Part shown: positions 1 to 7,270 of the stretch, piece by piece
Position numbering within the stretch: position 1 is the stretch's first letter
How the letters are laid out: every line of letters begins with the position of its first letter
NCBI GenBank assembly: GCA_045612185.1
Contig: JAZKYO010000096.1
Location: 1 to 62,718 of the forward strand
From: RGIG8775 sp045612185
GTDB taxonomy: Bacteria; Bacillota; Clostridia; Oscillospirales; CAG-272
Direction: 5' to 3'
Length of the DNA stretch: 62,718 nt
Position numbers and translations under genes: made by a program
Notes under the pieces: generated by a model
The model's input: only the letters and a program-made list of their open reading frames with translations
Database searches by the model: none
Told to the model about the DNA's origin: nothing

Positions 1-1
1 A

Positions 2-637
2 AAACTAAAAGCAGTTGCCGAAGAAATTGGCTCACCTGATTTATATTACAACGTTTTTGATATTACAGATATTGAAAACCATGCCGAATTGTTTTCAGAA
101 TGTGAGCAAGCAATGGGCGAGCTTAATGCCTTTGTAAATGCGGCGGCTTTGGGAACAGGTCAATATACAGGCAGGGGTTATGAGCCTTGGGATATCACTC
201 CCGAAGAGTGGGACACGCTTACAGATATCAATTTCAAGGCAGCGTTTTTCCTTATGCGTAACGAGATAGATTACATGCTATCAAAGAGTATAAGGGGTAA
301 CATTTTAAATATTGCCTCAAATGCCGCTTGTATGGATATCGTCGGCAGCTACGGAGCTTCAAAGCAAGCAATTATAAAATGGACGCGTGCATTCGGAAAA
401 AAGCACGGGCACGACGGTATTATAATAAACGGTATCGCACCCGGCGCAACCTTTACCCCCATGATAAGCCATTACGCAAAGCAGATAGACCAGGCGTATC
501 CGCGCCACGCAATAGAGCGTTTTATAAGACCCGATGAAATTGCTGAATTGGCGTTTTATCTTATGAGCGACTTCGGCGAAATTGTATGCGGTCATACGGT
601 TGTTGCGGACGGAGGAGATAACAATGCAACGCTTTAA
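2..637 (+). CDS. SDR-family oxidoreductase, 5'-truncated by the window edge
   Basis: The frame is open from base 2, so only the C-terminal 211 residues are seen and the TGxxxGxG cofactor motif lies outside. The short-chain dehydrogenase core is clear: NAAALG after the fourth strand, a serine in NIAS near base 317, the catalytic Y-x3-K as YGASK at bases 350-364, and a C-terminal VVADGGD that matches the family's closing strand. It should be an NAD(P)-dependent, cytoplasmic oxidoreductase; the substrate cannot be told. Its stop overlaps the start of the lactonase-like gene by 14 bases, so the two are translated together. Family confident, substrate unknown. Confidence 0.88.
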   Translation, partial: KLKAVAEEIGSPDLYYNVFDITDIENHAELFSECEQAMGELNAFVNAAALGTGQYTGRGYEPWDITPEEWDTLTDINFKAAFFLMRNEIDYMLSKSIRGNILNIASNAACMDIVGSYGASKQAIIKWTRAFGKKHGHDGIIINGIAPGATFTPMISHYAKQIDQAYPRHAIERFIRPDEIAELAFYLMSDFGEIVCGHTVVADGGDNNATL

Positions 638-1529
638 AACAATTTTAGGCGATATACCCGAATCCGATTTGGGAGTTACGCTTGTACATGAACACATTTG
701 CTGTTATAGCGAATATGCTTACCGGATGGCAGGAAAAGAGTATCTTGATAAGAATGCACTCGCGGACACAGCCATAGTGTATTTGAAAGAGCTAAAGAAG
801 AAATACGGTCTTGCAACCTTTGTTGACTGCACTCCCATCAACATTGGCAGAGACACAGAGCTTTTGAAAAGAGTATCCGAGCAAAGCTCGGTCAACATCA
901 TCTGTTCTACGGGATTTTATTATACGGATGAACCTGTATTGTATAATACCACCGCAGATCAGCTTTGCCGATGTATCGTTTCCGACGCACAATCGGTAAA
1001 TGCCGGAATTATTAAATGCGCCGTGGAAAATGAAACGATAAGCTGTTTCGGGGAAAAGCTTTTGCAAGCATGTGCGAAAGCTCACTTGTGTTTGGGACTT
1101 CCCATCGTGTTGCATAGTAACGCAAATAATCGTAACGCGCTAAAGGCTCTCGAAATACTGTTTTCCGAGGGCGTAAAACCCAATGCTGTAACCGCAGGGC
1201 ATCTGAGCGATACCGATGATTTGGGATATATAAAAAGCATCGCATCGTACGGTTGCTTTATTGGACTTGATCGCCTCTACGCAAATAGCTCGGATGAATA
1301 CATATCAAAAAAAGTACAGAGCATTTTGGAGCTTTGTCGGGCGGGATACGCAGATCAAATCCTTTTGTCTCACGACGCGCTCTTTTTCAACGGCTTTGAT
1401 GCTGAAACTCATATTTGTGAAAGACCGCGTTTTGCCTATTGCTTTGAACATATACTTCCTATGTTGTCCGAAAGTTTGTCAAAAAAGTTTATGGTGTCAA
1501 ATCCTATGAGAATGCTGACAGGAGGTTGA
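624..1529 (+). CDS. phosphotriesterase-family metal-dependent hydrolase (probable lactonase)
   Basis: 301 residues. The binuclear amidohydrolase ligands of the PTE family are in order: H22 and H24 (HEH), K131 as the likely carbamylated lysine (IIKCA), H164 (LHSN), H193 (AGHLSD) and D251 (SHDA). Members outside the pesticide hydrolases mostly open lactones or hydrolyse phosphoesters. Flanked by a sugar- or alcohol-type SDR and a radical activase, a lactonase following an SDR oxidation is the simplest reading, which is inference. The ATG at 624 is chosen over an in-frame start at 582 because GGAGGA lies just before it. It ends one base before the next gene. Confidence 0.85.
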   Translation: MQRFKTILGDIPESDLGVTLVHEHICCYSEYAYRMAGKEYLDKNALADTAIVYLKELKKKYGLATFVDCTPINIGRDTELLKRVSEQSSVNIICSTGFYYTDEPVLYNTTADQLCRCIVSDAQSVNAGIIKCAVENETISCFGEKLLQACAKAHLCLGLPIVLHSNANNRNALKALEILFSEGVKPNAVTAGHLSDTDDLGYIKSIASYGCFIGLDRLYANSSDEYISKKVQSILELCRAGYADQILLSHDALFFNGFDAETHICERPRFAYCFEHILPMLSESLSKKFMVSNPMRMLTGG

Positions 1530-1530
1530 A

Positions 1531-2364
1531 TTGAAAACGGCAACTATATTTGACATAGAACGCGCGTCGTACGTTGATGGTCCGGGCATACGTACAACGG
1601 TTTTCTTCAAGGGATGCAATCTGCACTGTGCGTGGTGTCACAACCCCGAAAGCCAGTCTCGTGCGCCGCAAATGATGTTTTTCAAAAACAAGTGTACAGG
1701 TTGCGGAAAATGCAAAGAAAAATGCCCGAATCATTTGGAATCGTGCGAGCTTTGCGGAAAGTGTACGATTTATTGCCCACACGATGCACGGGAGATTTGC
1801 GGAAAAGAGTATACCGTTGACGAGGTTTTGAAGGAAATTATAAAAGACAAATCCATCTACGAGGGCTCGGGGGGCGGAGTGACATTTTCAGGCGGAGAGT
1901 GTATGCTTCAAATTGATTTTCTTGAAGAGATACTTAAGGAATGTAAAAAGAACGGCATACATACCGCCGTGGACACAGCAGGACATGTGCCGTTTGAGCT
2001 CTTTGAGAGAATTATTCCTTACACGGATCTATTTCTTTATGACGTAAAATGTTTTGACAGCGATAAACACAGACAATATACGGGCGTTGAAAACCAACTG
2101 ATATTGAAAAATCTAAAAAGACTGCTTGCAACAGGTACGCCAGTGTGGGTGCGAATACCGATCATTCCGACATTCAACGATACTGTAGAAGAGATGCAGA
2201 AAATAAAAGCATTTCTTTCCTCTTGCGGTATTCCCGAAAAGGTCGAGTTGCTTCCATATCATGCAATGGGGGAGCATAAATACGCAGCTATCGGCAAGGA
2301 AACACAAATATTTTCCGTGCCGAGCGAAGAAAAAATGAAGCATCTCAAAAACATTTTTTCGTAA
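1531..2364 (+). CDS. glycyl-radical enzyme activating protein (radical SAM)
   Basis: 277 residues. The radical SAM cluster is C29-x3-C33-x2-C36 (GCNLHCAWC). An inserted ferredoxin-like segment carries two cysteine sets (C55, C58, C61, C65 and C72, C75, C78, C82), as in activases of the glycerol-dehydratase/HPAD type. The GGE motif (FSGGECM) and DVK motif (LYDVK) for SAM binding are present. It would install a glycyl radical on a partner enzyme. The start is TTG, 6-7 bases after a GGAGG inside the end of the previous gene. No glycyl-radical enzyme is in the window, so the partner is probably upstream of base 1. Confidence 0.92.
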   Translation: MKTATIFDIERASYVDGPGIRTTVFFKGCNLHCAWCHNPESQSRAPQMMFFKNKCTGCGKCKEKCPNHLESCELCGKCTIYCPHDAREICGKEYTVDEVLKEIIKDKSIYEGSGGGVTFSGGECMLQIDFLEEILKECKKNGIHTAVDTAGHVPFELFERIIPYTDLFLYDVKCFDSDKHRQYTGVENQLILKNLKRLLATGTPVWVRIPIIPTFNDTVEEMQKIKAFLSSCGIPEKVELLPYHAMGEHKYAAIGKETQIFSVPSEEKMKHLKNIFS

Positions 2365-2392
2365 ATTTTGTTGTCCTTTATTGACCACACTC

Positions 2393-2527
2393 GTGTCGGG
2401 CTCCCCGATCATTCAGAACGGCAAGCTCGTCGGTGCGGTGACCCACGTGCTGATTAACGACACCACCACCGGGTATGGGATTTTCATTGAGAATATGTTA
2501 AGTCACATGGTTGACATCACAGCATAA
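2393..2527 (+). pseudogene. spoIVB: 3'-terminal fragment of spoIVB (S55 peptidase)
   Basis: An unbroken 44-codon frame ending in TAA encodes the C-terminal segment of the sporulation serine peptidase SpoIVB. It has the catalytic-serine motif SGSPIIQNGK, then VGAVTHVL, ND and GYGIFIENML. The PDZ domain and N-terminus are absent, and similarity begins abruptly about 25 bases after the activase stop. A full SpoIVB is near 400 residues. No start codon or ribosome site suggests expression as a peptide. It is a gene scrap directly followed by a hairpin terminator, perhaps the terminator that once served spoIVB. Confidence 0.8.
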
Positions 2528-2530
2528 CGT

Positions 2531-2572
2531 AAAAAGCAATATCATTCCAAAATGGTTTGATATTGCTTTTTT
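2531..2572 (+). terminator. hairpin terminator, copy A of a related pair
   Basis: Arms GCAATATCA and TGATATTGC are flanked by A- and T-runs, so it could stop both strands. The core nearly matches the hairpin at 3741-3788, including the loop-side TTCC and GGTT. Confidence 0.7.
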
Positions 2573-2625
2573 AATAAATTTAAAAGTTGGAAATATAAAG
2601 GTTACCGTCTACAAACAGAGGATGG

Positions 2626-3516
2626 TTAACAGGGTCTGGCTTCCTGTGCCATTTTGACACATTCCTCGTCGTCTCTTATAGCTTCAAAGATCTTGGTAAG
2701 TCTGTCTACCGATAATTTTACTGCCGCTTCTCCGAGTGTTTTCGAGCAACCTATCGGTGCTGTCCCACCGTAGGAATTAGGAAAATTAGACGACCATGCG
2801 TATCCGTAACTGATTCCCATATTTTTGAGGTAATCGGAGCGGTGTGTGGAAATTCCATTCTCTGCCTCAAATCTTTCGGGAGCTACAAGCTCGGGATACG
2901 TTCCGTACATTATCATCGTTTCGCCAAAGCCGGCGTGTCCGTCGGTAATGTCAGGGCTTGAAAAACGCTTTAACGTATCTCGATCTTCGTTTGTAAGCAT
3001 AGAAAAATATTCGGGATCTCGCTCTGACGCCTTAAGCATATTGGCGGGGGTTAAACTTGAGTCAAGAGCAAACGCTTGGCAAGACATTGTGGCATAGCAC
3101 TTCTTCTTATAACACTGCGCGCGCAGAAAATATGAGACAAGTCCGTTATTTCCACCGTGGTAATTGCACAACAAAATTTTTCTGAATCCGTTTCTTGCGA
3201 TTTCATCGCAAAGCTCCTCCAAAACCGTAAGGAGGGTATGAGGGTTAATGCCGACAAATCCGTGTTTTCCCATCGCTTCGGGATCATCTACTGCGTGGCT
3301 TGATACGACATCACCCAACCACATAGTTGTCGGAAACATTACAACACCCGCACGCTCCGCCGCAAGCTCCACTATTTTGTCTCCTCCAAGCGAATCGGTT
3401 CCAACGGGAAGATGCTGACCATGTTTTTCAATGCAGCCGAGGCACATAACGCAAAGTCCGCCCGATTTCTCGATAGCCTGCTTAAATTCTTCTTCTCTTA
3501 AATATTCCCATTTCAT
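2626..3516 (-). CDS. creatininase-family amidohydrolase
   Basis: 296 residues from the ATG at 3516, which has GGAGG nine bases upstream; an in-frame TTG at 3531 overlaps that ribosome site and is unlikely to be the start. Creatininase-fold metal motifs are visible: E-K-H-G-Q-H-L-P with downstream TD near residues 33-42, and HGGNN near residue 120. Relatives hydrolyse cyclic amides or N-formamides, and some (MftE-like) process peptides. The gene stands alone, divergent from the disturbed 3532-3944 region and convergent with the activase operon, so context gives no substrate. Confidence 0.85.
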   Translation of the reverse strand: MKWEYLREEEFKQAIEKSGGLCVMCLGCIEKHGQHLPVGTDSLGGDKIVELAAERAGVVMFPTTMWLGDVVSSHAVDDPEAMGKHGFVGINPHTLLTVLEELCDEIARNGFRKILLCNYHGGNNGLVSYFLRAQCYKKKCYATMSCQAFALDSSLTPANMLKASERDPEYFSMLTNEDRDTLKRFSSPDITDGHAGFGETMIMYGTYPELVAPERFEAENGISTHRSDYLKNMGISYGYAWSSNFPNSYGGTAPIGCSKTLGEAAVKLSVDRLTKIFEAIRDDEECVKMAQEARPC

Positions 3517-3643
3517 AAAAGCAACCTCCAAAAAAACTGATCACAATTATTATACCCTTATTCAGGATATTTGTCAACTATATTTGGGTTAAGTCCACCT
3601 TGTGCAGTCCAAGTGTTTTAGAAATACAAATCGATTAAAAAAT

Positions 3644-3730
3644 ATGTGGAAACCCACGCTTGACAAAATGGTAGCAAAACTTAACCGAAAGGGCGTAGAA
3701 AGCACGCCTTACAACGACAAGAATTGGTAA
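3644..3730 (+). pseudogene. possible remnant of a serine-recombinase HTH segment
   Basis: A 28-codon frame reads as a short helical stretch with LNRKGVEST and a terminal NDKNW. This resembles the 'LNxKGVxTPxxxxW' segment of large serine recombinases. It has no ribosome site and stops before hairpin copy B. The rest of 3532-3903 shows only short broken frames, for example one ending near 3900 with QEKWLISEILKDG, which I cannot assign. Weak call based on pattern only. Confidence 0.25.
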
Positions 3731-3740
3731 TTATTATAAC

Positions 3741-3788
3741 AAAAAAGGCAATATCATTCCCAAGAGGTTTGATATTGCCTTGTTTTTA
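3741..3788 (+). terminator. hairpin terminator, copy B of a related pair
   Basis: Arms GGCAATATCA and TGATATTGCC with an upstream A-run and a downstream TTGTTTTTATT. The same core occurs at 2531-2572. Confidence 0.65.
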
Positions 3789-3903
3789 TTTGATATTTTT
3801 ATACTCACTGTGCGGAACTCCCGTGCGTTTGGTGAACTCACAGGAGAAGTGGCTCATTTCGGAGATTCTTAAAGACGGAAGCGTTTCAAGACCGACGATA
3901 ATC

Positions 3904-3936
3904 AGGAGCTGTCTCTTTGGGAGACAGCTCCTTTTA
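3904..3936 (+). terminator. hairpin AGGAGCTGTCTC/GAGACAGCTCCT with TTTT
   Basis: A 12-bp perfect stem with a T-run only on the + strand, just beyond the 3' end of leftward thrS. A + strand terminator here implies a former rightward gene in 3600-3900. It may still slow transcription leaving thrS. Confidence 0.6.
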
Positions 3937-3944
3937 ATGTTTTA

Positions 3945-5885
3945 TTATTTCGCAAAAGTTGCGATTTCCTCTGCCGCCATGGCTATAAACTCGTCTATGG
4001 TCATTACTGTGCTTTCGCCTGTCTTTCTGGAACGAACGGCAACCTTGCCTTCGCTCATTTCCTTATCGCCTATTACAAGCATATAAGGAACCTTCTGAAG
4101 CTGTGCCTCGCGGATCTTGTAGCCGATCTTCTCGTTTCTCTCGTCAAGCTCGGTTCTCATATTGAGTGCCTCAAGCTTTCTCTGGAGCTGCTCGGCATAC
4201 TCGTGCTGGTCTACGCCAATAGGAAGAATCTTGATCTGCGTGGGAGCAATCCACATGGGAAGCGCGCCCGCGTACTTCTCAAGAAGAAGCGCAAGGGTTC
4301 TCTCGTAACAGCCGAGAGAGGTTCTGTGAATAATGTAAGGTGTAACTCTCTTATCATTGCTGTCGGTATACTCCATGCCGAATTTCTTTGCGAGAAGCAT
4401 ATCTATCTGGATAGTGATAAGGGTATCTTCCTTGCCGTGTACGTTCTTTATCTGGATATCGAGCTTAGGTCCGTAGAAGGCAGCCTCGTCAACACCAATG
4501 GTATAATTACCCTTACCGAGAAGCTTATCAAGCAGGTTGCCCATAACGGTCTGCGCCTCGTCCCACTGCTCGGGTGTTCCCTCGTACTTGTCTGTACGCG
4601 CGGGGTCCCACTGAGAGAAACGGAAGGAGCAGTCCTCTTTAAGTCCAAGCGCGTCAAGCATAAAGAGCGCAAGCTCAAGACAGCCCTTGAACTCTTCCTC
4701 AAGCTGTTCGGGGGCAAGCACAAGATGTCCCTCGGAAATTGTAAACTGTCTTACGCGGATAAGTCCGTGCATCTCGCCGCTATCCTCGTTTCTGAACAGC
4801 GTAGAGGTCTCACCGAGTCTCATGGGAAGGTCTCTGTAAGAGCGTTTCTTATTAAGGAATACCTGGTACTGGAAGGGGCAGGTCATAGGACGGAGAGCAA
4901 AGCACTCCTTGGTCTCGTCGTGGGGGTCGCCAAGCACGAACATACCGTCAAGATAGTGGTCCCAGTGTCCCGAAATCTTATAAAGCTCGCGCTTAGCCAT
5001 AAGAGGAGTTTTGGTAAGAAGATAGCCGCGGCGGCGCTCCTCGTCCTCTACGAAACGCTGAAGAAGCTGAATGGTTCTCGCGCCCTTGGGAAGCATAATA
5101 GGAAGTCCCTGACCGATTACGTCAACGGTTGTAAAGTACTCAAGGTCACGTCCTATTTTGTTGTGGTCACGCTTTTTAGCCTCTTCAACAGCGGTAAGAT
5201 AGGCGTTCATCTCGTCCTTTGAGGGGAAAGCAACGCCGTAAATACGCTGAAGCATCTTGTTGTTCTGGTCACCCTTCCAATAAGCGCCCGTGCACTGCGT
5301 AAGCTTAAACGCCTTGATAGCGCCTGTGGAGTGAAGGTGGGGGCCTGCGCAAAGGTCGGTAAACTCGCCCTGCTTATAGAAGCTGATAACTGCGTCATCG
5401 GGAAGCTCTTTTATAAGCTGAACCTTATAGGGCTCGTCCTTCTCAGTCATAAGCTTGATAGCCTCGTCGCGGGGAAGCTCAAAACGCTCTATGAGAAGAT
5501 TCTCCTTAACGATTTTCTTCATTTCTCCTTCAATAGCCGCGAGAAGCTCGGGAGAAAAGGCAACCTCGCTGTCAATATCGTAATAAAATCCGTTCTCGAT
5601 AGCAGGGCCTATGGTAAGCTTAGCTTCGGGGTAAAGGCGCTTTACCGCCTGAGCAAGAACGTGGGAAGCGGTGTGACGGAAAACGTGCTTTCCGCCCTCA
5701 TCCTCAAAGGTAAGAAGCTTTACATCAGTATCGGAGTCAAGCTCCTTGGAAAGAGCGCAAATCTCTCCGCCAACCTCGCAAGCAAGTGTGGCGCGGCTGA
5801 CAAGTTCACCTGCGCGAGCCGCCTCGTATACTGTTACGGGAGCTTCGCACTCAACAATTTTTTCGCCAAAATTAACTTTTATCAT
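3945..5885 (-). CDS. thrS: threonyl-tRNA synthetase
   Basis: 646 residues from the ATG at 5885, which has GGAGGT eight bases upstream. Domain order is standard: N-terminal TGS domain (residues 1-60), editing domain with RHTASHVLAQAV and the later DLCAGPHLHSTG, class II catalytic core with PMTCPFQY, the motif 2 region (TLFRNEDSGEMHGLIRVRQF), the zinc histidine region YIIHRTSLGCYER, and a C-terminal anticodon-binding domain. It charges tRNA-Thr in the cytoplasm. Expression is very likely controlled by the T-box leader at 5911-6093, read from its own promoter. Confidence 0.97.
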   Translation of the reverse strand: MIKVNFGEKIVECEAPVTVYEAARAGELVSRATLACEVGGEICALSKELDSDTDVKLLTFEDEGGKHVFRHTASHVLAQAVKRLYPEAKLTIGPAIENGFYYDIDSEVAFSPELLAAIEGEMKKIVKENLLIERFELPRDEAIKLMTEKDEPYKVQLIKELPDDAVISFYKQGEFTDLCAGPHLHSTGAIKAFKLTQCTGAYWKGDQNNKMLQRIYGVAFPSKDEMNAYLTAVEEAKKRDHNKIGRDLEYFTTVDVIGQGLPIMLPKGARTIQLLQRFVEDEERRRGYLLTKTPLMAKRELYKISGHWDHYLDGMFVLGDPHDETKECFALRPMTCPFQYQVFLNKKRSYRDLPMRLGETSTLFRNEDSGEMHGLIRVRQFTISEGHLVLAPEQLEEEFKGCLELALFMLDALGLKEDCSFRFSQWDPARTDKYEGTPEQWDEAQTVMGNLLDKLLGKGNYTIGVDEAAFYGPKLDIQIKNVHGKEDTLITIQIDMLLAKKFGMEYTDSNDKRVTPYIIHRTSLGCYERTLALLLEKYAGALPMWIAPTQIKILPIGVDQHEYAEQLQRKLEALNMRTELDERNEKIGYKIREAQLQKVPYMLVIGDKEMSEGKVAVRSRKTGESTVMTIDEFIAMAAEEIATFAK

Positions 5886-5910
5886 TTCAAAAACCTCCGT
5901 TTTTATTATA

Positions 5911-6093
5911 AAAAATAACACACCCCGACATTATGTCGGGGTGTGGAAAAATCCGCACGGTTCCACCCGAGCTTTTAACTCTTTAGTATGGAATTGTTTT
6001 AACGCAAGGTGGTACAACTCCGAAGCTCCGCCAAAAGCCTTTCACCAAATAGCTTTCTCTCTGTGCGCTTCCCTGTCGGGTGCGTGTCCTCAC
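5911..6093 (-). promoter_or_regulatory. T-box riboswitch leader of thrS with intrinsic terminator
   Basis: Read leftwards: AGAGAG and GGTGAAAG elements of stem I, tandem ACC triplets at 6008-6013 that could serve as the threonine specifier, then the T-box core GGGTGGAACCGTG (about 5955-5970). A 12-bp terminator stem (5919-5945, GTCGGGGTGTG arm) is followed by a T-run. Uncharged tRNA-Thr would bind and favour antitermination. The specifier assignment is inferred from position, not folded. Confidence 0.9.
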
Positions 6094-6099
6094 ATCGGT

Positions 6100-6128
6100 A
6101 TTTTACACCAATAAATTCGGTTTGTCAA
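6100..6128 (-). promoter_or_regulatory. promoter of the T-box/thrS transcript
   Basis: TTGACA (6128-6123), a 17-bp spacer and TAAAAT (6105-6100), reading leftwards into the T-box leader. Confidence 0.8.
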
Positions 6129-6135
6129 TACCTTT

Positions 6136-6570
6136 TCAAATATTTTGTTTCTTTTTCTGATTGTACTCCGAACGAGGATTGAATATCTCACGCCAGGAAA
6201 GGTCGCCTCTGTCAAGAGCGGTAATGATAACCTCGGCAGTCGCAATGTTGGTCGCGACGGGAATATTGTAAAGGTCGCACATTCTCATAAGCTCATGCTC
6301 GGTATCACTGTATTCGGTGTCGGGTCTCGTATCTCTGAAGTTAAGCAGTACGTCAATCTCATTGTAGGCAAGTCTGGAAATTATCTGTTCCTCTCCGCCG
6401 TGCTCACCCGTGAGAAGTCGCTCTATCTCAAGTCCCGTAGCCTCAGATATATACTTTGCGGTAATGCTTGTAGCGCACAGATTGTGTTTACTCAGGATAC
6501 CGCAGTAAGCGATACAAAACTGTGTCATAAGTTCTTTCTTTGTGTCCGTCGCGATTATTGCAATTTCCAT
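6136..6570 (-). CDS. mgsA: methylglyoxal synthase
   Basis: 144 residues, the normal family length. Converts dihydroxyacetone phosphate to methylglyoxal and phosphate in the cytoplasm, a glycolytic overflow bypass. The family pattern is clear: N-terminal IATDTKKELM, the phosphate-binding TGEHGGEEQI, then DVLLNFRD, and CDLYNIPVATNIATAEVI. The start ATG has AAGGA ten bases upstream. The gene ends just before the thrS promoter but is separately transcribed, apparently from the promoter at 6807-6836 through a roughly 230-base leader containing repeats. Confidence 0.93.
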   Translation of the reverse strand: MEIAIIATDTKKELMTQFCIAYCGILSKHNLCATSITAKYISEATGLEIERLLTGEHGGEEQIISRLAYNEIDVLLNFRDTRPDTEYSDTEHELMRMCDLYNIPVATNIATAEVIITALDRGDLSWREIFNPRSEYNQKKKQNI

Positions 6571-6652
6571 TTTAACCAGTCCTTTCTGTGTTAATCATTT
6601 CAGATAGCCACAAACATAAACCTCGGTTCATGTTTAATCAAATACTAAATTG

Positions 6653-6690
6653 AGCTTGCGTCAGCAAGATTTACTGCGTATATTATACCA
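6653..6690. repeat. 38-bp direct repeat, copy 1
   Basis: Begins AGCTTGCGTCAGCAAG and differs from 6778-6815 at one base. Carries an internal CTTGC/GCAAG palindrome and, on the - strand, a TATAAT. Between the copies are three hairpins (arms GCAAAAATGC at 6695-6726, GCGCG around 6747-6760, GGGGC/GCCC around 6762-6774). Confidence 0.85.
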
Positions 6691-6777
6691 TGAAGCAAAA
6701 ATGCTTGCTTGCAGTGGCATTTTTGCGAAGCCGTCAATAACGCAGGCGCGTGTAACGCGCGAGGGGCGAAGCCCTAA

Positions 6778-6815
6778 AGCTTGCGTCAGCAAGATTTACT
6801 GCGTACATTATACCA
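6778..6815. repeat. 38-bp direct repeat, copy 2
   Basis: Second copy of the 6653 repeat, same orientation, 125 bp away. Its outer edge contains the -10 of the putative mgsA promoter. Confidence 0.85.
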
Positions 6816-6836
6816 CAAACATGTCCTTTTTGTCAA
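6807..6836 (-). promoter_or_regulatory. putative mgsA promoter
   Basis: Leftward TTGACA (6836-6831), 18-bp spacer and TATAAT (6812-6807). Transcription would run through the repeat-bearing leader to mgsA. Confidence 0.6.
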
Positions 6837-6919
6837 TATTTTTATTAATAGAATTGCCCATTTTTCAAATATTTAACAAAATTTTCCGTATTTTTATAAT
6901 AAAAAGAAAATTTTTGCAG

Positions 6920-7222
6920 TCATTTTTCCACAAAATATCCTTTTGAACGACACATTTTTACAAGATTTCTGCCACCGATGCCGCGCGCTTTCTTGTTTAC
7001 AGAACAAATATGCACACTAAGTGACCGCGCCGACATTTTAACCCTTTTGGCAACAAGTTCCGCAACCGTCTGCTTGTCGATCCCATTCTCAGCCAGGGCA
7101 ATTACTCTTAAAATTTCAAACTCTGTGGCCGTCAGCGGCAAAATATATCCAAGATATCTGACACTCCGTTCTTCCAAGTTAATAGCGAGATAGGGGGTAA
7201 CGTCATATATTTTCTCTTCCAT
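6920..7222 (-). CDS. stand-alone OmpR/PhoB-type winged-helix regulator
   Basis: 100 residues, essentially only a Trans_reg_C DNA-binding domain: LPLTATEFEIL entry to helix 1, the recognition helix region with SARSLSVHICSVNKKA, and a C-terminal KGYFVEK wing. No receiver domain or sensor is attached, and no histidine kinase is nearby. The ATG follows GGAGGG by a few bases. It lies downstream of the polysaccharide tyrosine-kinase module, separated by a hairpin terminator at 7238-7266. Control of that module or of mgsA is possible but inferred from position. Confidence 0.75.
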   Translation of the reverse strand: MEEKIYDVTPYLAINLEERSVRYLGYILPLTATEFEILRVIALAENGIDKQTVAELVAKRVKMSARSLSVHICSVNKKARGIGGRNLVKMCRSKGYFVEK

Positions 7223-7237
7223 TTTCCCTCCAATGTT

Positions 7238-7266
7238 AAGAAAGAACCGCCAAGCGGTTCTTTCTT
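7238..7266 (-). terminator. terminator after the CpsD-like gene
   Basis: 13-bp stem AAGAAAGAACCGC/GCGGTTCTTTCTT with loop CAA, directly after the kinase stop. The following T-rich tract is short. Confidence 0.6.
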
Positions 7267-7270
7267 TTAC

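Noticed and set aside
4203..5222. Long rightward open frame opposite thrS
   Set aside because: It lies wholly antisense to thrS, has no ribosome site and encodes no recognisable protein. It arises from the codon bias of thrS.
6653..6815. CRISPR-like reading of the repeats before mgsA
   Set aside because: There are only two copies, the single 'spacer' is 87 bp and full of hairpins, and there are no cas genes.
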